This document shows, one piece after another, positions 28,881-38,942 of a stretch of 64,000 bases of DNA; positions within the stretch are counted from its first letter, which is position 1, and every line of letters begins with the position of its first letter. A program made the translations under genes and the position numbers. The stretch spans positions 186,001 through 250,000 of the forward strand of contig BGKB01000031.1 of the NCBI GenBank assembly GCA_003116975.1, given 5' to 3'. The DNA is from Aurantiochytrium sp. KH105 (Eukaryota; Sar; Bigyra; Thraustochytrida; Thraustochytriidae). The notes under the pieces are model-generated. The model was not told where the DNA came from. It did no database searches and was given only the letters and a program-made list of their open reading frames with translations.

Positions 28881-30491
28881 TCATTCGCTTATTGCGTTTG
28901 CCGTTGTGGAAGGAGGAGGTGGTGGCAGGGTCGATGTTTTCGTAGGTTCTGAAATTCCGAACTGTGCAAGCATTCGGTTGCGTTCACGTTGCGTCTGATC
29001 TTGTGTCGAATCAGTCTGATCAATATCTTCATCGGGTGCATTCTCACTTCCGAACCTCACGGCAGGTGAGACAAATCGCACATAGTCATGAACAAGCTCT
29101 GCGCCAGCAGAGATATCGCAAAGCGCAATGGCACGACATCGGTTACAATCAGTGTACTCGATGCGGATGTTTGGCTCGCTTGCGTGGTTCATGACACAAG
29201 CTCCGGCGAAAAGGGCTTCTCCGTCTACAGGTGCGAACCATCCCTCAAGGTCCTCCAGGATGTCCTCGACACTCAAATCACCTTCTTCTTCTTCTTCTTC
29301 TTCCTCCTCGCCATCGTCTTGGTCGCCTGCACTGTCTTCGTGCTCGCGGGGGGCTGCTTTGGCAACGTCTTTGGCGTTGTCATGGTGATCATGATGTTCA
29401 TCAAAGTCATCACAACATCCTTCAGCATCGTCGTGATCATGATCATGATGATCATGATGATGAGCATGGGCATGGCCGTGACTATGACTGTGTCCGGGAC
29501 TCTCATCCTCTTCTTCTTCTTCTTCTTCTTCCCCTTCCTCGAGGAATTGATCTTGCGCGCGAACACTTTCAACAAAGGGTTCAATAAGGGCGTGAACGGT
29601 TTCGGGTGATGGAAGCTCGTCATTTTGGGGCGTTGTGATAAAGTCCACAAGAGGATTCGTGATGGAGATGCCAAAAGTGTTTCGCCGCAACTTTAGCATG
29701 GTGTTGCAAAAGCGAGGCAAGGAAAAGCTGACAAGGTGACGGTCGGCCTCAGTAGCGTCCATGCCTTCGCGCAGGAGATAGCGATGGAAGGCTGCAAGGA
29801 GGAATTCATGCGATGTTTCGCAAAGCGACTGGATGAAAGCGGGATCCTCTGTGGCTGGGTCGTCGGCCAGCGACCCCGTCGATGGCGCGAACTGATCGAG
29901 GGCGGTCCAGTTTGGGGCCGTAGGCGCGCCATCTTTGCCAAAGGTTTCCATGGATTGCACGAGCACGCGGGCGAAGGCTTTGCCAACGAGGAGAAATGCG
30001 TCGAGGGTTTCCATGGCGTGTACCTTGAAGTGGATGAGAGGCTCCTCGACGCTCTCACAGCGGCCGGAGCAAAGCGCGTCGTGACCCGCCACTGCAGCGG
30101 CATCGCGACATGACTCGGTGCAATAGAGTTCTCCGCAGAAACCCTTGCACGGCACGGCACCTTGCAGAGCGAGCCTGTCGACGGTGGAACCGAGCGAGAC
30201 AGCGTTTGGGAGCTTGCCAAGGAAGCGAGCGCAGTGTTCACATGCGGCGCATTCTGCTTTGTTGAGCTGTATTGCCACGAGAGGCTCTTCCTCAAAGACA
30301 AGGCTGCCCGCGACGAGGTCTTGGGTGGCGAAGAGGCCTCTCTCGGAGGGCTGGCCGCTCATGATGCCTTGTCCGAAGAGGACCTGGACGGGGGCATTCT
30401 CGAAGACCTTGAGGGCCGCGCGTCTGGCGTCTGGGTTCCCGTTGAGGGCCGCAGCGGCGCTCGCGCCGGCGCTTGCGCCTGTACCTTGCAT
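28881..30491 (-). CDS. SMYD5-like SET/MYND-type protein with His-rich and acidic inserts
   Basis: 536 residues. SET N-part at about 40-75 (ERGLFATQDLVAGSLVFEEE), then a MYND-like zinc cluster (CAACEHCARF ... CKGFCGELYCTESC ... GHDALC). The helical SET-I region follows (HEFLLAAFHRYLLREGMDAT, LKLRRNTFGISI). An insert of about 110 residues (315-430) then interrupts the fold. It has poly-Glu tracts, a stretch of about 38 residues made mostly of H, D, S and G with two cysteines, and a second poly-Glu tract. After it come the catalytic SET-C elements: GACVMNHASEPNIRIEY (N-H-x3-P-N) and ISAGAELVHDYV. The pattern fits SMYD5 best, which methylates lysines including one on ribosomal protein eL40; substrate here is unknown. 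The TTC/GAA repeats at 29282-29310 and 29508-29531 encode the poly-Glu. Confidence 0.82.
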   Translation of the reverse strand: MQGTGASAGASAAAALNGNPDARRAALKVFENAPVQVLFGQGIMSGQPSERGLFATQDLVAGSLVFEEEPLVAIQLNKAECAACEHCARFLGKLPNAVSLGSTVDRLALQGAVPCKGFCGELYCTESCRDAAAVAGHDALCSGRCESVEEPLIHFKVHAMETLDAFLLVGKAFARVLVQSMETFGKDGAPTAPNWTALDQFAPSTGSLADDPATEDPAFIQSLCETSHEFLLAAFHRYLLREGMDATEADRHLVSFSLPRFCNTMLKLRRNTFGISITNPLVDFITTPQNDELPSPETVHALIEPFVESVRAQDQFLEEGEEEEEEEEDESPGHSHSHGHAHAHHHDHHDHDHDDAEGCCDDFDEHHDHHDNAKDVAKAAPREHEDSAGDQDDGEEEEEEEEEGDLSVEDILEDLEGWFAPVDGEALFAGACVMNHASEPNIRIEYTDCNRCRAIALCDISAGAELVHDYVRFVSPAVRFGSENAPDEDIDQTDSTQDQTQRERNRMLAQFGISEPTKTSTLPPPPPSTTANAISE

Positions 30492-30573
30492 AATTGTCGG
30501 CAGTCGCTAAGTTTGCTTTTGTTCTTTGCTGACCAATCGTCAATCGTCCCGCAGATAGCAGTGCCTAGCGGGC

Positions 30574-30591
30574 CTAGTAGGGGCCTACTAG
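30574..30591. promoter_or_regulatory. Perfect inverted repeat CTAGTAGG-gg-CCTACTAG
   Basis: 8-bp arms with a 2-bp spacer, 83-100 bp upstream of the SMYD5-like ATG (minus strand). Its core TAGG-GG-CCTA is the TAGGCCTA motif with two extra bases. Confidence 0.35.
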
Positions 30592-30747
30592 TTGTTCTTG
30601 TAGCAACAAGTGGTGTGGTGACGAGTGACGACTCGTTGTGAGTTCGCGGCTGACAGCAAGGACGTGCTGGCTGCTGCATGCGGCTGTGGCATGGACAGTG
30701 GCAATGAGCCATGGCTACGGCCGTGGCCGATGCGACTTATTTACAAA

Positions 30748-31074
30748 AGTCATAGCCTCTTGACGGCGAATCGAAATAGATTTGTAAAGCAACTAAAGGG
30801 CTTTGCGAATTGAGGAATGCAATGGCTGAGGCACACAATCGGGCACACAACGGGCACGCAAGAAAATTTTGGGGATGGGATGTATTGCGCAAAAATAAAA
30901 ATGGAAGAGTTGTCCAAGGGATAAAAGTCACAACTTCGAACGGCGAATCGATGTGAAATTATACAGCAACCAAAGCGCTTTGCGAATGAGGAGGTCTAAA
31001 GAACGGAAGTCACAACTTCGAACGGCGAATCGATGTGAAATGATACAGCAACCAAAGCGCTTTGCGAATGAGGA
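30748..31074. repeat. Three-copy imperfect repeat, about 67-70 bp units
   Basis: Copies at 30926-30992 and 31008-31074 differ at one base and start 82 bp apart. A diverged copy lies at 30748-30816. All share ACGGCGAATCGA, an A-rich middle and a GGCTTTGCGAAT or GCGCTTTGCGAAT end followed by GAGGA. After the first and third copies, GGCACGCAAG-type sequence is also shared, so the ancestral unit was longer. Confidence 0.85.
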
Positions 31075-31265
31075 ATGCAAGAGGTTTGCAAGAGGGCACG
31101 CAAGGCCATTCTTTCTTTTTTTTTCGGGAGGGGGGAATAAACCGCGCAAAGAACGCAAGAGGTTTAAGCAAGGAATGCAGGAAACAAAATTTATGGACAG
31201 GGGAGCTCACTTATGATGGCAAAAGGCTACTAACCAAGGTAAATGAGGTTGCTGAGCTAGAATCC

Positions 31266-31523
31266 TTAGTCCTCAAAGGCAAGGCCCTTGAGCACACCCT
31301 TGGCGAAGTCTTCAGCGGATTTAGGCTCAAAGTTGTGGTGCCATTTCGAGCCCTTGAAGGTGTCGAGGCCCTTGACCGTCTCAAAGTCGCCATCGGCGTC
31401 TTCCCAGATCTTCTTGAATCCCGCCATCTCCTCCTCCGAGGGCTCGCCGGTGGCCTCCGAGGTGGTGACCTTGTTGAGCTTGGCGGCCTCGAGGTCCGAG
31501 GCGCTGGGAGCGTTGTCACCCAT
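31266..31523 (-). CDS. Small acidic protein, 85 residues, unknown family
   Basis: ATG in good context, then MGDNAPSASDLEAAKLNKVT, an acidic middle (GEPSEEEMAGFKKIWEDADG) and a conserved-looking end (GLDTFKGSKWHHNFEPKSAE then DFAKGVLKGLAFED). It has a regular codon pattern, no signal peptide and no membrane segment. I do not recognise a family. The composition is that of a soluble protein with one or two helices. The 5' flank (31524 onward) carries a pentanucleotide tract. Confidence 0.65.
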   Translation of the reverse strand: MGDNAPSASDLEAAKLNKVTTSEATGEPSEEEMAGFKKIWEDADGDFETVKGLDTFKGSKWHHNFEPKSAEDFAKGVLKGLAFED

Positions 31524-31884
31524 TTTTGCTTGAGGTTGTTTTGGTTTTCGACTGTGTTGTGTGTAAATCATCATTCGTTCATTTGCTGTCAGTCCTCATG
31601 CTGCTCATGCTGCTGGCTCTTGTTCTTCGCCGCCTCCAGCCCTGCTGCACGACCCAAGCCCCCTTCCCCTCTTCCCCTCGTCCCACTTTTCCCCATATAT
31701 CCGTGCCAGGCTGGCGTTCGCCCAAAGCGTCCCAGCATCACACATTATCTTATCTCCCTTCTTCTTCTACCTTGTGCATTCATTGCACACACCGGAAAGA
31801 AAGATCCTCGTTTCCATCGTCGCTGTCTTCGCGCGCTCGGCCCGCAGAAAGAATCCTCGCTGGCTGCTGCAGGCTCGGCTGCTT

Positions 31885-31981
31885 GTCTCGTCTCGTCTCG
31901 CCTCGCCTCGCTCATCTCAACTCGTTCATCTCGACCCGTGCGTCTCGGCGTCGCGCCGCGTCGCGTCGCGTCGCGTCGCGT
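31885..31981. repeat. Pentanucleotide minisatellite (TCTCG/CTCGC/GTCGC)
   Basis: Variable 5-bp units ending in a pure run of GTCGC, about 360 bp upstream of the 85-residue gene. Confidence 0.88.
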
Positions 31982-32467
31982 ACGTACCTTGTGTTGGTTT
32001 CTTGTTCTTCTTTGGGATTGCGGGTTTGCTTCGCAGCAGATTTGCATTCGCCGGCGGGCTGGCCTCCGCGTCCCAGAGGGGCTCCGGAGGCGCGCCGCCC
32101 CATCGCGGCCCAGTGGAGCCATCGGGGACGCGGCGGTCTCGTCCCACTGCTGCGCGGGGACTGCAGGCGGGGGGCGCGGGCCGCAGAGGGCGGCGGGGGG
32201 CGCTGGGGAGGGACGAATGGAAGAAAAAAGTTCATAAAAAGAAAAGGAAAGAAAGATTAAAAAGAAGAATCCAAGAAGCGGCAGCGAGGTGAGCGAGCTC
32301 TCGCGCGATGCAAATCATCCCACTCGAGGAGGGGCGGGAGCGGCGCGCGGCCCCCGCGACCGGCCTACGCCTCTCCTCCCGGGCCGCCGCGGCCCGCCCG
32401 CACGACGCCAGAAGCCGGCCGGCCGGCACGCTCGTCGCTGTCGGGAGGAGCGCGAGGCGCGGGAACC

Positions 32468-32492
32468 AAGCTAAGCTAAGCTAAGCTAAGCT
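32468..32492. repeat. (AAGCT)5 microsatellite
   Basis: Five perfect units. Confidence 0.92.
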
Positions 32493-32810
32493 GTGCACGC
32501 ACTCGCTCGCTCACTCTCGCCCAGGAGTGACATTCACTCCATGCACAACACGGAGGATCCGGCCACGAATCCACTTCGCCGGCCGGATCTTGCTTGCTTG
32601 CCATCTTGCCGCGCTTCCCTCGCTCGCGCGCACTCGCCGCCACGTGGAGCCGGCCGGAGTGGACTCGCGCGGCGCGGCCGGGGCGGCTCGGCGGGAGGGA
32701 GGGAGAGCGGGCGGGAGCGACGGAGCGAGGGAGCGAGGTGGGGAGGAGCGAGAAGAAGGCGGCGGGACGCAAGGCAACGCAGGGGGGCACCGGGGGAGAG
32801 TGGGTGCGCA

Positions 32811-33137
32811 AGAAAGGAAATATCGAAAGAAAGAAGAATGAAAGAAAGAATTTTAAAGAAAGAATGAAAGAAAGAAAGAAAGAATGAATGAAAGAAGGCG
32901 GGAAAGATACAGACAGACAGCAGCCCGGCGGGATGGATACAGCACGCAGGGCTCGACGCGGACGCGCTGTCGCTGTCGCAACCGCAGTTATCGCTGGCGC
33001 GAGAGGCACAGACGGACGCGCACAGACTGCGCTGCACACAGACTCGACCTCTTGACAATGGGGGAAGAAGGAAAGTATAGAGGTATGACGAGGAAGGAAG
33101 GAAGAAAGGAAGGAAGGAAGGAAGGAAGGAAGGAAGG
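32811..33137. repeat. Purine-strand tracts (AAAG)n and (GAAG)n
   Basis: Two interrupted polypurine tracts, near 32811-32895 and 33089-33137. Mirror-symmetric polypurine of this kind can form triplex DNA. Confidence 0.8.
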
Positions 33138-35156
33138 AGCTAAAAAACCATAACCAACTCTCCCTGTCTCGCGCGCCAAATGAAAGAATGATCGATTTGA
33201 CAGTGAAGCGATTGTCCAAGTGCACGACGTTTTTTCACTGTCAAGCGATCGATCGAGCCCCGCCCAGCCCTCGTCGGTCTTCCTTCTCTCCTCTCCGCCC
33301 CGTCCGCCTCTCGGACAGATTGGACGTACGCGTGCACACGCTGATCGATCGATCGATCGATCACTCGCCATCACTCGCTCAATCAAAAAAAGGGTCGCAG
33401 CGATCGAGCTTGAGAAACAAACGCTTGCCAATTGGGTTGTTCTCTATGCGGCCTCGGCTCTCGCGCTCTGCCCACAGGACACTCGCCTTGCGTCCACGGG
33501 ACGCTGCGCGTGTGTCCCCTGCGCTTCCCCATGACCTCTATCTAAACTTATGTGTGTGCGAGAGTGCGTGTGCAGTGCGCGTGTGTGAGCGTGTGCGCGC
33601 GATCGTCGTTCCACGCCTGCGCAGCCAGGCTCTGTCTCCCTCTCCATGCCGCTCGCCACGTGGAGCAAGCAAACAAAGAAACGCCTGCGCCTCGGACGCC
33701 TTCGAAAGAGCGCCGCTCGCGGCGATCGCCCGCTCGAATGTACGCGCGAGGAGGCTCGACTGTGTGAGGCGGCGCGACGCGGTGCACGGTTAGGGAAGGG
33801 AGGAGGAGGAGGAGGAGGAGGAGGAGGCAGGGCGAGCACGCGCTTGTGAAAGCACACACCCACACACCCCGCACCCTCCCACACGCGCGCGCACACCCCT
33901 TCTCTCCCCTTCCTGCCTCTTCTTTTATACATTGACAAGCAAAAGCAACAGCAGGCACGGTAGTAGCATGCACGCACGCCTTGCGGCACGTGCGTGTGCA
34001 TGGCCGCGCCTGCACTGGGCAGACAGACAGGCAGATGGGGGCATTTAGGACACGGACACGGCCCGCCCTTTGCGTCCGAGTCCTTGTGCACGCGCCCTCG
34101 CACGCATCGGCCTGCGGCAGCGGCTTACTCGCTTGCTTGCTGTGTTGGCTGCAGCAGGTCTGCCTGCAGCAGCCAGGTGCGGCAGCAGCAAGCAGGTTCC
34201 AAGAGTCCCTTGACATCGGCGTGTGTACTTCCATCAAGGTGTGCACGCATGGCGCTGGCCCCGCATCGCGAAATCTGGATGAAACTCGCCAGGATCCTTC
34301 GAGCATCATCTCAGCATCTGCAGCTGCCGCTGCCAGCTGCTGCTGCTGCTGCTGCTGCTGCTGCACGCTTAACGAATGGGCCAGGCTGTCCCGACAGGCA
34401 GCTTGGCTGTCCCGTGCACGTTGATTGATGTCTGTCTCATTCGCCATCGATGGCTCGAACTCGCATCCCGGGCCGCCCGCCAGCCTGGCCACCGCGGACC
34501 GCAATCTTGGGCATCATCGCGGTCGCTCGAGAGTGGCAGCTGGCAGGCTGCGAAGCTGGCTGCAGCTGCAGCTGCCTCTGCAGAGGGCGTGTGCGTTTCC
34601 GTGCGTAGTACAACGTCGCGGCGCGCCGTGTGCGCGATATCGCCATCGCGCAGAGGCTCGCTGGCGAACCAGCCACCACTTTTTGCCACCAGGCAACTCC
34701 AGGCTGATTCGCCACGTTGGTTGACTTTACGATCACGATGCGCGTGGCAGTGGGGGCAGGCAGGGGCAGGAAGGGAACGGGATTCTTGTGATCTCGTCGG
34801 AGCGGTAACGCGGAGCGGAGCGACGGCGTCTCGGCTCACTTACTCATTCATCGGCGTTGATCGATCAGCCGCAGCCGCAAAGGCCCTGAACAATTCTTTC
34901 ACAATGATTATGAGTGGAATGAGTGTCATTCTTCTTACATTCATTCTTCTTGCACACGGCGCGGACGGTCGGCGTCGCCTCGAGTCGTCGTCGTCGTCAT
35001 CATCCATCATCTTCACCATCGCCTCCAAACGTGCCTGCCCGCCTCATCACAGCAAGCTTCCTCCGACCGAAAATGGCCACTGCAGTGCTGGGCTCGGCAG
35101 TGCTGGGCTGGGCTGGGCTGAGGTCGAAAAGATAGCTTTGCCCGTGTCCGTGTCCG

Positions 35157-38100
35157 TCACACTCCGTGTCCACGCGCACACAGCGGCAGCGCCGGGAAGA
35201 GGCGCGGCGCGACGTCCTGCCACGTGGACGCCTCCTCGAAGATGTCCGGGCGCAGCCTGGCCGCCAGGTCGAGGGCCCCGCACGGGTGCAGCAGCGCGAG
35301 GCACGTGAGCACGCGCGAGAAGGCGCCGCCGCGCCGCGCGGCCACGTGCGCATGCTGCTGCCGCGGCTGCCTCGAGCCGCCGCCTGCGTAGGCCGCCAGG
35401 AAGCGAGCCCACGCCGCGTCCTCGCAGCGCAGCGCGCTGACGCGCACCGCCACCAGGTCGAAGAGCGCGTCGCCCTCCCGCGCGTCGCCGAAGTCGATCA
35501 CGCCGACCCCGCGCGCCAGTCCGGGCTTGCACGCGCCGGCATCGAGCGCAGCGAAGACATCGTAACACTCGGTCTTGCCATTCTCGCGCTCTCGCCCTCG
35601 CCCTCGTCCTCGCCCGCGCTGGCGCTGGACCTGGAGCTGCCTCCGTCGGCGCCGGAGCGCGTCGTCCAGGGCGTCTCGCAGCCCCGCGGGGACGTGGACG
35701 CGGCCGAGGCCGAGGAGGCGGCCGCCGTCCGGGTCGAGGCGCACGCGGTGCACGTGCACGAGGCGGTGCACGAGGGCGTCCATGAGGGCCTCCTCCCCCT
35801 GCAGGAGCGGCGCCCAGGCCTCGCGCAGGAAGCGGTCCGCGCGCCAGGCCGCATCGGCAGCAGGCCGCACCGCGTCGCCGTCCACCATCACGTTCTCCTC
35901 CTGCAGGTCCCCGTGCAGGCACACGTACGCGCGGGGCGAGACGCTGCACACATCGTCCCAGTTCGCCGCCACGAAGGCTTGCATCGACCGCAAGAGCCGT
36001 CGCGGCAGTGCGCCCTTGCGCCAATGCGCGCTCAGCGCGAACCGCCGCTGCAGCCGCAAGAGACTCTGGTACGGGACCGTGTGCTGGTAGAGGGCGCGGC
36101 TGCTCCTCCGCCGCGCCTCGCCCAGCTTGCCCGCCCGCCCTGGGCCCGAGCTCGACGGTAGGCCCGCGAAGAACGGCCCCGAGGGCTGTGGACAAAGAGA
36201 TGTCTTCGACGCCATAGAGGATGATGACGACGAGGCCATAGAGGAGGAGGAGGAGGAGGAGGCAGAAGAGCTGGAGGAGGAAGAAGGAGTAGTAGTAGGA
36301 GCCTGAGAAGAAGAAGAAGAAGAAGAAGATGCCGAGGAGCGCCGAATGCCGCGAGGCGCCGCATCGTGGAGAGTACGAACTTGCACGCCAAGCCAGGTCG
36401 CGAGATGACACGTGGTCTCGCGCATCACCTCGAGGCCCGCATTGCCGTGCTCACGCTCGAGCTGCGCCCGAGCTGCGCCAAGCGAAATGCCCGACATGCG
36501 CGTCTCCACAACGTACGGCCAGCGCCACGTCTCACCATGGCCTGGACCGAAATACACGCCGTGCGCCACGAGCTGCGGCACCCCCGGGCACGCCTCCGCG
36601 GCGCCGCGCAAAAGCGAGGCTACCTCGCTCTGGTACGTAGTCCACCCATCATGCTCCCACGGCGTCTCGATTGCAGCCATGCCCGCGCTCATGTCGCCTT
36701 GACCGTAATGAGAAAAGAACTTGATGATGAGCCCACTCTCAACGTGAGCAAACGTTGGATTGAGACGGCGCGACAGTACCTCGAACGCACTCGTATGAAG
36801 CGGCGGGTCCCGCAATTTGGAACCAGCCACAAGGCCGTGATGCCGCAGCACCGCGCTGAGACGATCAACCCAGGGCTCGAGCGTATGAAACGAGGTCACA
36901 TAGGCCAAACTAGACTCGAAGCCCTCGCGCAACGGCAAAAGGGCGCGCTCGAGCTTTTTCGTCCACAACATAGGCTGCTGCTGCATTAACCGGTGGGCCC
37001 AGTGCTCCACAAAGCCGCCACCGCGCTCTTGCCACAGTACTTGGGCTGCCGCGCGCAAGTTGGCGCCACTCACAAAGTTCTGGGTCACACTCACCGTGTC
37101 CTCCAAGTTCAGCACGAGGTGCCACCAGCCCGCGGGAACAAAGATTGTGTCGCCGGCCTCCTGGATCACCTCCAAAGGGCGCTCCTCCTCGCTCAGCTGC
37201 GGGTACACATCAAGGAACCAACGGAGGCTCGTAGGCGTTGACACCTCGCCATAGCATGCGCCGTCGCCCGCGCCCTCGCCATCCTCGCCATCGTCCTCCG
37301 TGGCCACCCCGGGCGGCGTCTTACCGGGCGGATAAAGCGCCCAACGTTTGCGACCCTGCAATAAAGCGTTCCAAGCGCTGGTATAGCTTGGGTCCTTGTG
37401 CCACGGTGCACCTGTGCGCGCCGGCCCGGCCACGAGCCAGCGATACTTGGGGCGCTCCTTTTCATCCAGCGCGCCCAAAAGATCGTCCGTGAAAAGTCCA
37501 CGGAAGCTATCCAAGCTGTACTCCTCTAGCAAACCTGGTGCCTTCTCTCCAAACCCTGCATCAAACACGTACAGTGGCATCTCATCCGCTTGCCCATCAA
37601 GGTACGCCACATACTGTGCCATCGTCACCTCGAGCTGGTCCACGTCCTCGAGACCGTGAGAAACACTCCACTTGATATCGTCTCCAAATCTTGATGCAAA
37701 CTGCCGCAGTGACCAAAGCCGCCGAGCAGGCCACGATTCAATCGCGCCCTCGATCACAACCGGCTTGCGCGGCAAGTCGAACTCTAAAGCAAATGCCTCG
37801 CGATTAGCTCGCTTCCGGTCCAGGATGTGGATGCGGTTCACCTGAGTTGCGTGTGCATCAGGGACAAAGTGCTCGAGTCTTGCATGACAGCAAAACCACC
37901 GATTCTGGAGAAACCTTGAAGCAAACGACCGTTCTTGCCTTTTTACATGGCGTCGTCCGCCACGAACTTGTCCTAGTTGTTGGTGTGGCACAGAAAACGA
38001 GTGAACCTGTCGATTGCCCTTGGCGCGAAGCCAAGTCTCTCGCCATGTATACGACCTCGGCGTCGCCGACGTCCCGAGCTCTCGCAAACATAGTGCCATC

Positions 38101-38427
38101 CATAAAGGCTCCTCGTTGCAGAAAACGCTCAATCCTGTGCACCATTCGATTGATTCGCACGGTTGGTTAGTCAGCCCTCATCCTCGTTGCCCTTGCGGTC
38201 GAGTTTATCCGAACAACAAACGTACCAAAACTCGTGCAGCCGAGGGCCAAAAGCTCTTTGCCTGAAACCCATTCGAGCAATTCGTGCAGTATGACGTGCG
38301 GCAGCCCGCCCAGCACCGGAGTCTCCTGCTGCTGCTGTGCAGTATCTTCAAGTTGTGTTGCTGCTGCTGCGCCTTGACGAAGGAGTTGCGTCGCCGCCTC
38401 GACGTCAAGCATCGAAACGGCGACCAT
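35157..38427 (-). CDS. F-box / JmjC dioxygenase / APH-type kinase fusion (JMJ21-like), two exons
   Basis: Exon 1 (38427-38226) and exon 2 (38134-35157) join in frame to give 1059 residues. An F-box spans the junction (about 41-85: GLPHVILHELLEWVSGKELL, then LGCTSFGLSVFCNEEPLWM). A JmjC/cupin-8 domain follows (about 190-430), with iron ligands H313, D315 (APWHKDPSY) and H406 (GWWHLVLN). Next is a helical region, then a Ser-rich, SSS/TTT low-complexity linker. Last comes an aminoglycoside-phosphotransferase-type domain with Brenner motif LHGDLQEENVMV (near 806) and metal-binding VIDFGDAREGD (near 943). The same order is found in plant JMJ21-type proteins (Arabidopsis At1g78280). The likely role is an SCF-linked hydroxylase with a small-molecule or protein kinase domain; substrates are unknown. 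The APH half is more GC-rich. Confidence 0.85.
38135..38225 (-). other. Inferred GT-AG intron (91 bp) in the F-box coding region
   Basis: Minus-strand donor TTTTG|GTACGT and acceptor GGTGCACAG|GATTG. Joining them turns a broken F-box into a continuous one (CTSFG-LSVFCNEEPLW). Confidence 0.85.
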
Positions 38428-38942
38428 CCCTTCAGACGCGCGTGGCCAGCGCGCCTCCCCGCCTCTGCCGGCCGTGTGCGCGCCTAGGCTAGCTGATCAC
38501 CTGATCGACTGCGTCGTCGTGTTCACGGATTGCTTGGGCCAGTTGGCTTGGGACGGTCAGCCTATACGCTCAGCGAGACTCCGACGGCCAGGCCATTTAT
38601 CGTGCACGGTATTACCCAACGGACACGCAACCAGCTGGCTAGATGTCCAGCTTGCTTGCATGCTTGCTGGCTTGCTCACTTGCTGGCTTACCTGCTTGCG
38701 TGTCTGCGCATTCGAACAAAACTCGCGCAAGAGAACGAGAGTTGAGTCGTCGTAGCGGCGCAAGTTCGCAGAAAGGTTCCCGCCCGCTTGCGAGACGCAA
38801 AGGAGCGGATGACACTTCGAAAACCGAAATGGTGACAATGACGTGCGGCGTCAAAACGCCTTGGAGACCGTACATGGGTGTAAGTGATCCATCTACACGC
38901 GGGCTAGACTATGCGAAAGACTCACAATCATGCGCGTAGAAC
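38428..38942. other. Divergent promoter region
   Basis: Between the JMJ21-like gene (minus) and the EF-hand gene (plus). It holds CCTAGGCTAGCTGATCACC near 38485 and a TTGCTTGCATGCTTGCTGGC ladder near 38652. No gene seen. Confidence 0.6.

Larger units (their letters stand above)
30492..31265. other. Intergenic region with imperfect tandem repeats
   Basis: A palindromic element near the SMYD5-like promoter (30574-30591) and three copies of a 67-70 bp repeat (30748-31074). No gene supported. Confidence 0.6.
31524..35156. other. Gene-poor, repeat-rich region
   Basis: About 3.6 kb with no convincing gene on either strand. It contains many microsatellites: TCTCG/GTCGC (31885-31981), AAGCT (32468-32492), AAAG (about 32811-32895), GAAG (about 33089-33137), GATC (33343-33361), GAG (about 33801-33827), GCT (about 34338-34365) and GTC (about 34987-35001). 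An 11-bp inverted repeat lies at 33197-33207/33234-33244. Open frames run across these repeats on both strands and are Arg/Ser/Ala-rich. One (34904-35308) starts with a signal-peptide-like segment but then becomes low complexity and runs antisense into the next gene. Confidence 0.55.

Noticed and set aside
33548-34504. 318-codon minus frame in the gene-poor block
   Set aside because: Poly-Gln, poly-Leu and poly-Pro runs from microsatellites; no conserved block.
34904-35308. Plus-strand frame starting with a signal-peptide-like segment (MIMSGMSVILLTFILLAHGA)
   Set aside because: After the first 25 residues it becomes poly-Ser and Arg/Pro/Ala and runs antisense into the JMJ21-like coding end. 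A first exon with downstream splicing cannot be ruled out.
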